Part shown: positions 12,157-23,891 of the stretch, one piece after another
Layout: each line of letters begins with the position of its first letter
Position numbering within the stretch: the first letter of the stretch is position 1
DNA from: Ustulina deusta
Lineage: Eukaryota; Ascomycota; Sordariomycetes; Xylariales; Xylariaceae
Direction of reading: 5' to 3'
NCBI GenBank assembly: GCA_023159155.1
Contig: JAJNNX010000072.1
Coordinates: forward strand, 62,001 to 126,000
DNA: 64,000 nt
Program-made: the position numbers and the translations under genes
The notes under the pieces: generated by a model
The model's database searches: none
What the model was told of the DNA's origin: nothing
What the model saw: the letters and a program-made list of their open reading frames with translations, nothing else

Positions 12157-13663
12157 TAATCTATATTGCTTAAATAACTTTTTATAAGTTTTAGTTTATA
12201 TAATAATATTATTTAATAAGCTAGCTAACTAATTTTTTAAATTAAAGCTTAAAAAGTAGCAAATATATTATAAAATCTAAATAATATTATAAGCTATTTA
12301 TATATACTAAATAATATAACAAACACTATTTTTTTTTATTAGCTTTATTTATTTAGATTTACTAGAATTTATTCTTTAAATTAATAAAAATATACTATAA
12401 ATATTTTATTATTTTTTAAATCTAGTCCTAAGTATTAAATAATAAATAAACTTTTTTTTTAATTATTTTATTAAATTTATAATAATTATAATAAAATTGC
12501 TAGATTACATTTTTAAAGTACTTATTAATAGTTTTATTTATAATTATACTACTAAATATTTTTTTTAGTATTAGTAACGCTAAAGCACCCTATAATCTAT
12601 AGCCTTTCTAAATATAGATTTTAAAATATATATTAATAAAGTTTTTAATTACGTTTTTTTATTAAAAACTATATTAACAAAATAGCAACCTAATTAATAT
12701 AGCATTTCTAATATTAATATAATATTTTGTTTTAGTAATAACTTTTATTTTTTTTAGCACTAAGTTAAATAAGCCTAAAAACTTATAAACAAAATTATTT
12801 AAATATTTTTTTACTTATAAATTATTAGAAATATTTTTGTACTATTTTATAATACTTATCTAATATATTATTTTAAATACTGTACTAACTTAGGTATTTT
12901 TTAGTAGTTTTATAATAAATATTTCTATAAAACATATTAGTTATATAGTTTTTTGCTTATTTTTTAAGCTAAAAATACTTTTTTATTTATAAAACTTATG
13001 CTTACTTATAATAAAATCCTTAAAAAAAGTCCAATCTAGTATAATACTACTAATAATTTTTTATATTTATATTATATTATTATTAGTAATAAATTTAGCT
13101 ATAATATAGCAATTTTATATTATTTATAATTTTATTTTTTTAATACTATATATTATGTTTTACTATTAAAATAAATATAACTTTAGTTTAGCTATTAATA
13201 ATTCTAATATGTAGCAATTCGTATATTTATAGTTTTAAAAAACTATAAATATTATATTACTATTAATAACCCAAACTTAAAATAAGTTATAATAATCCTA
13301 ATATTTATTATATAGTTTATTTTTTTTTAATATTAGTTTTATTTTGCTTTTGTTTACTTTAACTATATAAATAAAGCTATTTTATATATTAAAAAGTTTT
13401 TAAAGCTTATAATTAATTTTGGCTTTTTTATTATTAAATTAATTATAAAAGCTTTATTTGATTTTTTTTTTTTTTAAATTATTAAAGCTAGCAAAGTATA
13501 TATGTTTGCAAATTAGTAATTTTTTTTAAAACAATTTATACTTAATCTAAAACTTATTAATTAAATTGTTATAAAATAGCATATTTTTAATTATTATAAA
13601 TTAACTTAATTTTAAGAACTATAAAGTTTATAAGGTTTATTTTAGTTATTTTGGTTATTTTTA

Positions 13664-13705
13664 GCAATTTTTGGCCTAATAACCTGTTTTACTATAATTA
13701 AAACA
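13664..13705 (-). pseudogene. Decayed CCHC zinc knuckle (gag nucleocapsid)
   Basis: Fourteen minus-strand codons read C-F-N-Y-S-K-T-G-Y-stop-A-K-N-C. The spacing is exactly Cx2Cx4Hx4C with the second Cys and the His turned to Tyr and one codon turned to a stop, all single transitions. The GKTGH-type core is the retroviral/gypsy nucleocapsid knuckle. It fixes the orientation and the gag region of the element. Confidence 0.75.
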
Positions 13706-15071
13706 TTTGTTTTTTTTAGTTTTAATAATATATCTAGTTTTATTAGTTTTATTTAGCTTAATTACTTAGCTAACTTTATAATTATTGTTATAAAGGTTAG
13801 ATATAGCTAGTAGTAATACTTTTAAAATTATTAATTTATAGTTAACAAGCTAAATATAACTAATATTTAGCTTAACTAGTATTATTAAATTAATCCTATA
13901 ATTATAAAATAATATTAAAGTGCTTTATAACTATATTATTACTTATAGTATACTATATATTTTATTTTTAATTATAGTTCTAAATATAAACTTAGTTAAT
14001 TGGGTTATTTTTTTAATTACTTTGTTATTATTTAGATTTTGTACTAATTTTTTAAAATATAGCTAAATTGTTAGTATATATATACTAAACTTATATATAA
14101 ATAAGTTTTTTATTTATTAAATCTTATATTAGCTATTTAAAAACTAATAATAAGCTTTTTTAAATTATTATAAATAGTTAATATATAATTTTTTTTATAC
14201 TAGCAAAAAATTTATAAATAGTACTAAAAAGCTATAAAATATATTATAAGTTTTTAATATTTATATAATAGCTTTTAAACAGTTAGCCTAAATAATATTT
14301 TTAATATACCTAATAAACTAAGCTATAGCTTAAAAGTTTCTAATTAATTTAGTACTAATATATATTATTTATAACTTATATAAAATAAATATTTAGATTA
14401 ATTAGTTCTATATATTTTTTATTTTATTAAAAATTATATAATTAGTAATAATAAGTTATAAATTTGCTAAAATTATAACTTTATTTTTAGGTTTATATTT
14501 GCTTAAGCTACCTATATTAATTATTAATATAGCTTTAAGGAATATATACTAAATATACTATTTTTATTTAATCTATATTTCTAATAGTGCTTAATATTAA
14601 TATAAGTTTAATAATTTGTTTTAAAATCTTTTATTACTAGTTATATATATTAGCTATTATATATATAACTTATTAATATATTATTTATTTATTTATTTTA
14701 TATGTTTTTTGTAGTAGTAATAGTAGTAGTATTAAATAGATTTATTACCTAGTTATATTACTTACTATAAATATATCTAGCTTTTTAATAAAGTTAGTAA
14801 TTATTTTTTTTAAATTATTAATATTATTTTTTAGTTTTGCTATACTATAAGCTATATTAATAGCAAAAATATTAATCTATTTTTAAAAGTTCTTAATAAT
14901 ATTGTTTTATAGAATACTAATAATTTTATTAACTAGAGCTATTAATACTTCTAATATTTTGTTAGCTATTTTAATAGTTTTAGAATTTTTGTAGTATAGT
15001 AGAAAATATAAAAAAAATGCTAAATATAATAAAAATAAAAATAATACTATAAAACTACACAAATAGTTATT

Positions 15072-15322
15072 TATGCTTTAATACGGTCCTTTTATAGAAC
15101 TAGTTATTTAGTATTACTAGGTTTAATCTAAAGGTCTATATTAAGTATGGTTATAAAAAGAAACTAACTAGGGTATCTGACGGAGGTGCGAGGTATTTAT
15201 GCCTTTAATTAGGTGGGTCGGTACCTGGTGCCTAAGGGCTACGCACAGTGCCCTTTTATGCACGTACTATTGTACTGACTTAATGGATTGACTTCAATGG
15301 AAGCCAATGGCAATAGGATCCA
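15072..15322 (-). repeat. Right (5') LTR, 251 bp
   Basis: Same length as the left copy. Starts TATGCT (RIP form of TGTGCC) and ends GGATCCA. Its first ~89 bp, beside the internal region, are depleted of C/G relative to the left copy. The remaining part is intact and nearly identical to it. Confidence 0.92.
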
Positions 15323-15328
15323 CAGCTG
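15323..15328. repeat. Target-site duplication, right copy (CAGCTG)
   Basis: Directly follows the CA end of the right LTR and equals 9625-9630. Confidence 0.8.
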
Positions 15329-15871
15329 TGGGAAGGGAAAACGTGAGTGAAGTGCGTTGCGTTGCGCCGTCTTACTTGCATCCCCCCGGTTGTCGCGAAA
15401 GAGGGTCGGCTAACCTACCCATCACCTCATACATACGGCTATGGGAGATGGGGAAAGAGACATTTTCGTGCGTCCAGAGGCTACGTAATGGTTGGAATCA
15501 TGCGATGGCGAGGAGTTTATTTGTGCTTGTAGAGCGTGCTGGTCGGATGTCGGATTGAGATGCAAGAGATGCCTTCTTCGAACAGGTAATATTTATAATA
15601 CATACATACTATTATATCATTACGCTGCCAGCGACTTTTTCCCGCTAAAGTCGCCAGATGGCAGATGCATATATGATATTGTGACGACGAGGAGTCATTG
15701 GCGCGCCCTTGAATTAAAGATTGGTTCATCCAATGGCATGTTGAATCTAAAGAGGAAAGGGAAGACGCTACTTTCAGAGTCAGACTTTGTTTAATACGCT
15801 CCTTAATGGTTTGGTTCAATCTTGATGCCTGACAACACTTACCCCTCGGCTAGAAGAAGAAGAACGTAATA
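15329..15871. other. Spacer between retroelement and kinase relic
   Basis: About 540 bp of normal base composition with only short, unconvincing frames (61-100 codons) on both strands. It may hold further decayed 3' sequence of the kinase relic, but I see no motif. Confidence 0.4.
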
Positions 15872-17251
15872 CTAGATATCTGTAGACCATTCACAGCCGC
15901 TTGTGCATAGCCAGGTCTGGGAGATGACCGATCCCCACTTCCGGGCTATCCTTGTAGGTTCCCCCAGGTTTATTCCTGGAGTCATACCTAGGTAGAACAG
16001 ACCGCCCTTTATCAATCCAGGGGACAGACAGATATTGCCTCGGGTTTCTGGTGAGCGAGAGCACCGATTTAAACGTCGTCTTTCGTCACAAAGATCATCT
16101 CGGCCTGGCAATTCCCTCTTCACCTCATCCGCCTTCCCATCTGCATCGACCTCGTCGGCGAACAAGTACCTCCTTGCTTCCCAATGTTTTGGACCACCAG
16201 GGCACTGGAAACTGGCCTAGCACTATGGCTATCTCGCAAAGGCATTCATCGGGGTCGTCATCAAATATGCCAAAAAGTCGTCTGCACATGAAAGAGTCTA
16301 CAGGTCGCAACCTACACCGACATTCTTGTTCAATATATACCCGGGGGGGCGCAATAGATCTGCGGGATTCCGAGGTCTGGCGGTGGTGGGTGGGTTTGAG
16401 ATTTCGAAAGATTCCTCGAAATCAACGATGCATGTCTCCAGTGATGAGGCTCCCGGCAGAGCCTTCTTGGGCAATGTCTTTGCGTTTATCGGGTAAACCA
16501 AATACCGAGGGACTGTTGGTAAATCATGATTCTCTCGAGAGGCAGTGGTCTGTCTCGGTTTTGCCAACGACTCTGGATATTTCGTCTTCACTGAGACCGT
16601 CGAGATTGGAGATCGGTCTGAGGATGTTGGCAGGCTGGAATCTACAGGTGGTCTTAGTCTGAGGCCACAGACATCCAACAGGGGGGCAGCATAGGGTAGC
16701 ATGCCCCCATGGCATAGGCTGCGAGCGTGCAGAGTGCTCGTGGTCTGAGTGACCCGAGCTGCGACCCCTTCCTCAAGATAATAGGTATCCAGGCCATCGT
16801 CGTTCACCTTGTTGAACAATCTGGGGGTGCGAGGGCCTAGAACCGGATAGACCAACGTATGATGCGTACCATTGGGTCCGCTGATGCTAAACTACATGTA
16901 ATCTAGTGGGAGATAGAAATATCGCGCGATGGCCTCCACTTCGATTTCCATATCAATAAGTTTAGGTAGTTTAGGGTAAGCTGATGTTGAGCCTTGAGCC
17001 ATGATAATCTTGATAGCAACATGTCGAAGTTCGCTGCTGTTCACGTCGCGATAAAGCCATACATTGGCATCCGCTACCCCTTCCAAGTGCGTGAATAATC
17101 TTGTATTCGCCATGTAGTTAGTGTGTCGCCTACTGCGTAGGTGAAGAGGATGGAGTCCACTAGGCTCATCATAGTCGTAGATATTTTCGAGCCCTGTTGG
17201 CGGGTCCTCGATGATCAGGTCGTTTGCCTGAAGGTCGCCCACATCCACCAT
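15872..17251 (-). pseudogene. Broken SRPK-like protein kinase
   Basis: Read from 17251 leftward, the pieces follow the order of a fungal SRPK-like Ser/Thr kinase. First comes an N-terminal 'DPPTGLENIYDYDEPSGLHP' segment, then ANVWLYRDV plus VAIKIIMA (glycine loop and VAIK lysine). After an in-frame TAG at 16892-16894 the same frame resumes with SGPNGTHHTLVYPVLGPR. Next come LHARSLCHGG (decayed catalytic-loop HGD), FQPANIL at 16640-16620 in another frame, VPRYLVYP and IVDFEESFE (decayed DFG-E), GVGCDL, FDDDPDECLCEIAIVLGQFP in a third frame, and FADEVDADGK in a fourth. A run of about 13 residues after GCDL is missing. With one internal stop, several frame changes and DFG turned to DFE it cannot encode an active kinase. 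Unspliced introns might explain one frame change but not all. The 3' limit is uncertain. Confidence 0.75.
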
Positions 17252-20231
17252 TTTTTTAAGACGTCATATTGGCTAATAACGCTCAACTCCCTCGAAGATG
17301 TTTTATCGCCAAAGTCACTCTCCGGCTTGTTATTGCAAGAGACGAGACTAGATTTGAGATATATTAAGGGTACGTTGAATACACCATGTTTCTCCAAACT
17401 ACATACTAGTTGATGGTGCACAGGTAGGTTGAGCCAGAAAATAGCGCTTCAAATAAAGATTATATTGCTAACTGCATTTTATTTCAATGATCTATAAATA
17501 AGCCTTTTGAAAAGCCCTGTAATATCAACATGTTATATATATATATATTTTTTAGACAGAACAGAATGGGTTAGTTAGCTATTTTCAAGTCTGTTTTCTA
17601 ACTATCGTGCATATAAATAATACTGCTTTGGTGTCTCAGCTAAACCTAATGGGTGTGTGCCACAGAAAGTGCCAAAATCTCCAAGCTGAGAGCACTTTAC
17701 AGTATACTTTAACCCAATCTTTCATTACTGTAAATTTTATTCTTTTCTTTTTTCCCTTTTCCCCTCCAAATAAAGCGGTCACTTCACTTTTATTCCGACG
17801 TATTGACGGTAATAAGGTATGCGTTCAATTTCAGCTTGGGCGAACTTGAGGTGTGGCTCAGGCTAAAAGCGGCACGTCTCCGGTCAAATTCTCATTGCGA
17901 TTCATGCTGGCAAAACCTATCTACGGGGTTCCGGAAGAGTTCGGTATTGCAACCCGCCGAGCAACGCCGAGCCTCACAACGCGAGAATGGGGAGTATGTA
18001 ACGGTAGGCTGAACCGCAAGTGACGATATACGGGAACAGGGAGGTATCCGTGGTGTTGGGACTGGTTGTTCCGTGGCATTACCTAGGCATTACCTAGGTT
18101 TTGTGCCTAGTATAGTCCGACCTGCTCGTAGTCAGCTACGGGGATCTGATCGGGTGATCAGAGCATGGCAAGTGGATCAAGCATGCCGTAGCCTGTCAGT
18201 CTGACGAAGAACACCATTTTCGGTCCTACCATGTAATAGTACCACGCTGATATTTGTACTGCCGTAGGTATGCGTAGTGGGTACCTACCTCACCCCTCAT
18301 CCCACCGGCACCATCCCACCGAGGGCACCAGGAGTGCAGCTTGCAGCAATACCGAACAGGAATTCATGACCCGGTCTTAAACTTATCATTGTTATCTGTT
18401 GCAGACCCATTGTGCCGTAACAAACCCCTCCAGAGCTGTTCTATCATGAGCGAGTGCCGGGCATTTCGGGGGTGAGCAAGTGGCCGGTCTCATGCTGTTG
18501 TCTGTCTAACGGACCAAACTTCCCTTTTTAGACATGCCACCCCTCAGATGGTACTATGTAAATCATGCTCGCCACACGGGAGCCGTGGACCTGGGAAGCC
18601 TCCTGCATATGCTGGAGGCATTGTCTGGGAACCGCGGCCCTCTAGGAAAGACAGCTGGAAACAGGGTGTGTGCGCCTCTCTCGAGAAATCCTAACAAGAA
18701 GGGTTACACTTACGCTTACATTTAAAATCAAATGACTGGCCCAATCGAGACTGGGGTGGCGAGGCGGTCATGCTTCCAATCAGAGGGAAGAGGGAAAGAA
18801 GAGGCTGATGTTATGACATGCAGATGAACTTGACTCAAGCTTTCTTGCTTGGCTCGACTTACTGGCGCTTCGGCGGCTGGACAAAGAAAGGGAAACGGGA
18901 CGGGACGGATTGGGGAGCGACTGATTCATGGTTTACTAAGGTTGGGTAAATCAGTAATGTACTACTTACCCTGATAGCTACACTAACCTGGGATAGACGG
19001 GACTAGAAGGAGGCTGCTCCACGCACTATCTGGACGGTTGGGATCCTGTTAGTGCAGTGCACGAGAAGGGGCCAATAGCCTGGCTGTTTCAGTTTACCCC
19101 ATCTTGTACCTGTGTATCGATACCACCATGTAAGTGCTCGCCATTCCTCCAGGTCGCATCCATGCTCTACTTAAACACCTCTCGATAGCCGCCCTAATGC
19201 ATGGAAGCACCCCCATGCTGTACTAGGGAGTCGTGTTGTGCAGAGAGCGGATGGAGCAGAATAGCCACCTGCAATGCAGGTGGATGTGGTGCGGAATAAA
19301 CTAGGTAGCATACTACACTACCTAGTACTCGACATGCCTCCCTAAGCAGAGCTAACTAGCGAAAACCAAGAGCGCTAGATAGCTCACCTAGTCCCTGTGG
19401 CTGTAGTGTACAGTAACCACAGCTCGCAGCTGCAGAGACGGTGACAGCACTGCCCTGTCCACTGCTGTGTCTGGAGCTGGTTGACTTACCGATGCGGTCA
19501 GTATAACACCCCGTCTGGAGGACCCCACCACAGCGCAGTCCCTCCCTGGCGGGCTTGATTACGAGTGTAGGTACCCTGTACAGACGACCTACCTATTCTG
19601 GAGTGCGGGCATGCGAACCGACTGGCCGGCGGGTCTTGTACACGACAAGGCCTCGAATCCTTTCAACATCCCTTTACTACTCATACAGCAGCGGCAGCAC
19701 CACAACACCATTACCACCAACTCGCCTGTCTGCTTTCTCACCTCGCTCACAGTTCAGCTTATGTTGCGTAATGCTCCCAATTCTATGGAATTAACATCTC
19801 TGGCATCGATACGCATTGCCGCCATCTCCGAATATCTGTGTAATCCGCTGCTCAATTGAGAGGACATATACAGTTGATGATAAAATAAACGCCAGCTTAA
19901 CGACATCTCCGCTGATTACAGAGCCCTGGGTCGCTCGTCGGCCGACAAACCCTCAGTCACCAAGGCGAAAACGCAGAGCCCAACACGATTAATCCTCGTC
20001 GACTCTCTGTTCGTATCGTGACCCTGTCAACGGCGCCTGGGGCGTTTATATGATACAGCATCTTTCATGTTGGGACGGCGCTAAGCTCAGAAGATCGAGA
20101 AATAACTCTTCGGATGACGGCTTCGATTGATACTGCTTGCCTCCGCTGACTCCCAGGCCGTGCGTCTCGACGCTGGCTCCAAACTTCCCCGACAAACCCT
20201 CCCACCCCCCGACCACACTGGGAGCGTCACC
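17252..20231. other. Gene-poor spacer, ~3 kb
   Basis: No gene recognised. Upstream of the kinase relic a frame at 17215-17421 (-) could be its decayed N-terminal extension, joined through the T7 run near 17251. AT-rich patch with (AT)n at 17536-17549. Motifs ATTACCTAGG occur twice at 18078-18097. Frames at 18534-18725 and 19555-19859 are short. The final ~150 bp should contain the promoter and leader of the creB-like gene. Confidence 0.45.
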
Positions 20232-22629
20232 ATGGCGAGCTTTCTGAATAAGTGGAAGCCTGGTTCGGCTGTATGTTTCTTGACCTTGGAATCCCTCTTG
20301 CGGCTCACGTTCTCGCGATTCGCGCCTGAAGGTCTGCGCCAGACTTGTCCTGGCTGCCTAGTGCTGACATAGTTGTAAAAGTCCTTGGGCTCTTCCGCAA
20401 AGGATGGCCTTAAGAGGAAGGAAGAAACGCCAGCCGAAATGACCCCTTTAGAGAAGATGCTCCAGAACGCCGGCGCAATTCGGCCAGATGGGAGCGATAA
20501 ATTCTTTGGCATGGAAAATGTAGGTTTCTGGACGTCTCTATACGAAGTTCACCCTATGCTGACTCCCGATCTTTGCAGTTTGGTAACACCTGGTATAGAG
20601 CGTCGCTTTCAAGTCCTTGAGGCGTTACTAATCTTGCCCTAGTTATTGCAACTCGATCGTCCAAGCTCTCTTCTATACGACCGCTTTTCGAGAACAAGTG
20701 CTAAAGTTCCCGCCCCTGTCGCCTTTGGACACTCCGAATGGGAGTCGACCCAGGGTCAATGTGCAGATTAGAGCACCGAACACGAACGGCAATGCGCAAA
20801 CAGATGCAAATGGTAAAAAGAACCCTAACGAGAAACGACCGTCGGCATCCAGCTCTCCTCAGCCAGGCCAGCCACTGAGACCAGAAGATAAACCGGATAC
20901 TCCCGAGTACAAGAAGAAACAGGCAATGTTAAAAGGGCCTATTGTGGAATTGGCGCGGGAGAGCGGCAACGCGTACGGTATGGAGGAATGCACATTTACG
21001 GGCTTAAGAGACATCTTCATGGCGTTGGTTGAAAGTAATACTCGCACGGGAGTACTTAGCCCGCAACGATTTCTCGAGATCTTTAAGCGCGACAACGAGA
21101 TGTTTCGGAATTCTATGCACCAGGACGCCCATGAATTCTATGGCCTTGTACTCAATGATGTCATCGCTAATGTCGAGAGTACTGCGCAGCGGTTGCTGAA
21201 TTTCGAGGCAGAACACGCCGTAGACGGAATGACGGACACTCTCAGAACAGCATTATGTGCGGTGGCCAAGACGACAACGAACGGAACGAATTCTCCTGGC
21301 ACAGGCTGGGTACATGACATATTTGAAGGGCTTTTAACGTCTGAGACGAGGTGTCTAACGTGTGAAACAGCTTCTCAGAGAGATGAAACATTTCTGGACC
21401 TGTCAATTGATTTAGAGGAGCATACATCAGTGACGTCTTGTTTGCAAAAGTTCTCGGCTGAAGAGATGCTTTGCGAGAGAAACAAATTCCACTGTGATCA
21501 TTGTGGGGGTCTCCAAGAGGCTGAAAAGCGCATGAAGATCAAGCGACTGCCCAAGGTACTCGCTCTACACTTAAAGCGATTTAAGTACACAGAAGACTAC
21601 AGTCGACTGCAGAAGTTATTTCATCGAGTAGTATATCCTTATCAACTACGGATGTTTAACACGACAGAAGACGCCGAGGACCCGGACCGGTTATACGAAC
21701 TGTACGCCGTTGTTATTCACATCGGTGGAAACGCTTACCATGGACATTATGTGTCAGTCATCAAGACCGAGGATCGAGGATGGCTCCTTTTCGATGATGA
21801 AATGGTAGAACCCGTCGACAAACATTATGTCCGCAACTTTTTTGGGGATAAACCCGGAATGGCCTGTGCATACGTTCTGTTCTACCAAGAAACTACTTTT
21901 GAAAAGGTCCGGGCGGAACAAGAGGCGGAAGGGCTAGAAGAAGTGAGGATAGTCAGTGAAAAGGCAGGCGTTGCCCAAGAGAACGGACAAGTAAATGGAA
22001 CCCCGGACGGATTATCAAGACAAGTCACCCTCGCAGGTCGACCTGCAGACGACCAAGACGGACTCCCGAATCCCGATCCTCCTGCTACAGCATCAGATCT
22101 TACCCGAAGCCCATCAAACAGGATACCCATCCCACCAACCGATGCTGATGTACCACCAGTTCCTTCATTACCTAGGATAGATACGGTCAAGTCATTGAAA
22201 GAAAGCAAAAAGGAAGCCAAGGCACAAGAAAAGGCCCGAAAGCAGGCTGAAAAGGACGAGTGGAAAGCCAAGCGGAAACAGCGAGAGGAATCATATTCAC
22301 GATTGCGCGAAGCGCGGAAAACAGAAGAGGTAAACCTCAAGAAAGCGCTAGAAGAAAGCAGAAAGTCGGCGGCTGAGGAGAGAGAGAAGCAGAACGAGGA
22401 ACACGATAGCGTTCCGGCTCTGAACAGAGCTGATGGAGGCAGCAAGTCGATGTCTAGGAAGAGTTTCGGGTTCTTGAGGGGGAAGAGGGACAGCCTGGAG
22501 ACCTCCGACAGCAGCCAGAACGGCGAGAGTGCGACACAGACGCAGCCCCAGGATAAGCACGAGCCATTCAGACTCCGGAAGAGCTTCAGTTTTGGGATGG
22601 GGCGCAAGAAAAGCATGAAATTCCCCTAG
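20232..22629 (+). CDS. creB: Ubiquitin C-terminal hydrolase, CreB / USP12-46 type
   Basis: Exons 20232..20270, 20382..20519, 20579..20592 and 20643..22629 give 725 residues. Exon 3 is only 14 nt and ends inside the codon of the catalytic cysteine. The USP core has GNTCYCNS with Cys64, a zinc site of two CxxC pairs (C301/C304 and C348/C351), YHGHYVSV with His432, and WLLFDDE with Asp448/449. The [18 protein letters not shown] stretch before the Cys box and the insert of Pro/Asn-rich residues (about 90-145) are typical of CreB. After the core come a Pro/Ser-rich linker and a lysine/glutamate coiled coil at about 580-655, then a basic tail ([13 protein letters not shown]). In Aspergillus CreB acts with CreC in carbon catabolite control; that role is inferred here by homology. 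All active-site residues are present. Confidence 0.95.
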
Positions 22630-23319
22630 CTTAGAGAGAGAAGGCAACCCGACCGTCGTTACCTCGAACTGGAGAGCCGAACTATTTGCGTTGAAGCAGT
22701 GGTATTGCGAAAGAAGTATATTGCATTTGTATTGTTGGCATTTCCAGGCGTCTAAGGATCATCTAAAAGAGGGTCAACAGGGTTCCATCTTAGAGTATCC
22801 GCGAAGAACAGCGGCCGACAATTAAGACAGCGTGCTTTGGATAATGGATTGATGAGGTGATTGAAGACCAGGGCTACAACTGTAATAGAGCTACCCACAA
22901 CGATGTTTGAAAGCATGGAATGCGTGGTCTATTATTCGCTGTACGATATCATTGTCAAGTACAAAGTACCAACTGAACGGCTTATGGCATCTATTATGGG
23001 TGCTAAGCATCCGACCAACCCGACTCGTGCGAAGACATGTTTGGTATGTAAGAATCTGGTCGATGTGTGTATTCATTTGGATGATTCCCTCAATGCCATG
23101 CAAATATCGATCCCTGGATTGGATGAATCATTACTTGCTAATACACGCGCCCTTTTCGTATTGTCTTCCTGATTAGCACGGACGTAATATACCATAGATT
23201 GCGCCTTTGAACATGAGGGATATGCCTCCCGATATATCAGAACGCCGCCTTATAATGACCTCCCTCGACCTCCTACCACGAATGCTTGGGTGATTTCACG
23301 TCGGCAAGCATCCGGTGGT
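22630..23319. other. Convergent spacer between creB-like gene and YOS1
   Basis: 690 bp between the stop codons of two convergent genes. A 103-codon frame at 22861-23172 starts without ATG and has no recognisable domain. Probably both 3' UTRs. Confidence 0.45.
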
Positions 23320-23891
23320 TTATCCTAGCACCAGTTCGTAGATGATTATCAAGGTATTTGTTAATATCAGCGGGACTAGAGGTTTGATATTTTCATCAGC
23401 GCGTTGCCCTTCATCATGGTCTGTCTCCCGTCACAGGTTTCGTCCCCTTCACGAGAAGCGCATATCGAATCATGGGATGAAGGCCGGTGGAAGAAAGGGG
23501 ACCACGTACTCCTCATCAGCGTCCGCACGCTCGCTAGCAGGTTGATGGCCTTGGCTCTTATGCTCTGGGTGTCGGGGCCGGCGCCGAAGGCCGGGTCGTA
23601 GGTGGCCGAGGAGAAGTTGACTGGCTTCGACGTTAGCTCGCTGGCTGGCGATAAGTCATCGTCGCGTAGTCTGGGCGGCGGCACTGCGAAGACGTACTGC
23701 GTGCTAGGAAGCGGTCCTCGGAGAGGATAGCGAGGGCGTTGGTGAGGAGGACCAACACTGATTCGTGGGCGAAGACAGAAAGCGTTAGTGGGCTGGTTCT
23801 CTGGTTTCTCTTGTTCTTCGGTGCTTATTGTCGGTTGCGCGGGAGGACTACTACTCTACTCACCGTAGATGAGGTTGCCGATGAGCATCAT
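23320..23891 (-). CDS. YOS1: Yos1 / IER3IP1-like ER–Golgi transport protein
   Basis: Assembled from four small exons on the minus strand: 23891..23864, 23757..23698, 23620..23510 and 23375..23320, giving 84 residues, the normal family size. Donors are GTGAGT, GTACGT and GTACGT; acceptors TCAG, CCAG and CTAG. Introns are 106, 77 and 134 nt. The product starts MMLIGNLIYVLVLLTNALAI, one membrane segment followed by the family's LSEDRFLARI. It then has YDPAFGAG, a cytosolic or lumenal linker with INLLASVRTLMRIPL (family hallmark 'SVRTLMRIPLI'), and a second membrane segment ending IIIYELVLG. Yos1 binds the Yip1–Yif1 complex and is needed for ER-to-Golgi vesicle transport. No single open frame reveals the gene; only the spliced product does. 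Divergent to ALG12. Confidence 0.93.

Larger units (their letters stand above)
9631..15322 (-). mobile_element. Ty3/gypsy-type LTR retrotransposon, RIP-inactivated
   Basis: 5692 bp bounded by two direct 251-bp LTRs (9631-9881 and 15072-15322) and a 6-bp duplication. The internal part is extremely AT-rich, with stops in every frame. The coding strand is minus: a decayed CCHC zinc knuckle (gag) lies at 13664-13705 and a reverse-transcriptase remnant at 11842-12156, the gag-then-pol order read from right to left. The 5' LTR is therefore the right one. On the minus strand the DNA just before the left LTR is purine-rich (complement of 9884-9896), a plausible polypurine tract remnant. All LTR differences I compared are transitions, as RIP would produce. 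No protein can be made. Confidence 0.9.

Noticed and set aside
16051..16662. 203-codon plus-strand frame
   Set aside because: It lies antisense to the kinase relic, whose motifs are specific; the plus frame has none.
21882..22616. 244-codon minus-strand frame
   Set aside because: Antisense of the coiled-coil and linker part of the creB-like gene; a Ser/Leu-rich shadow.
22861..23172. 103-codon frame between creB-like gene and YOS1
   Set aside because: No ATG at the start of the frame, no recognisable domain, and it lies between two convergent 3' ends.
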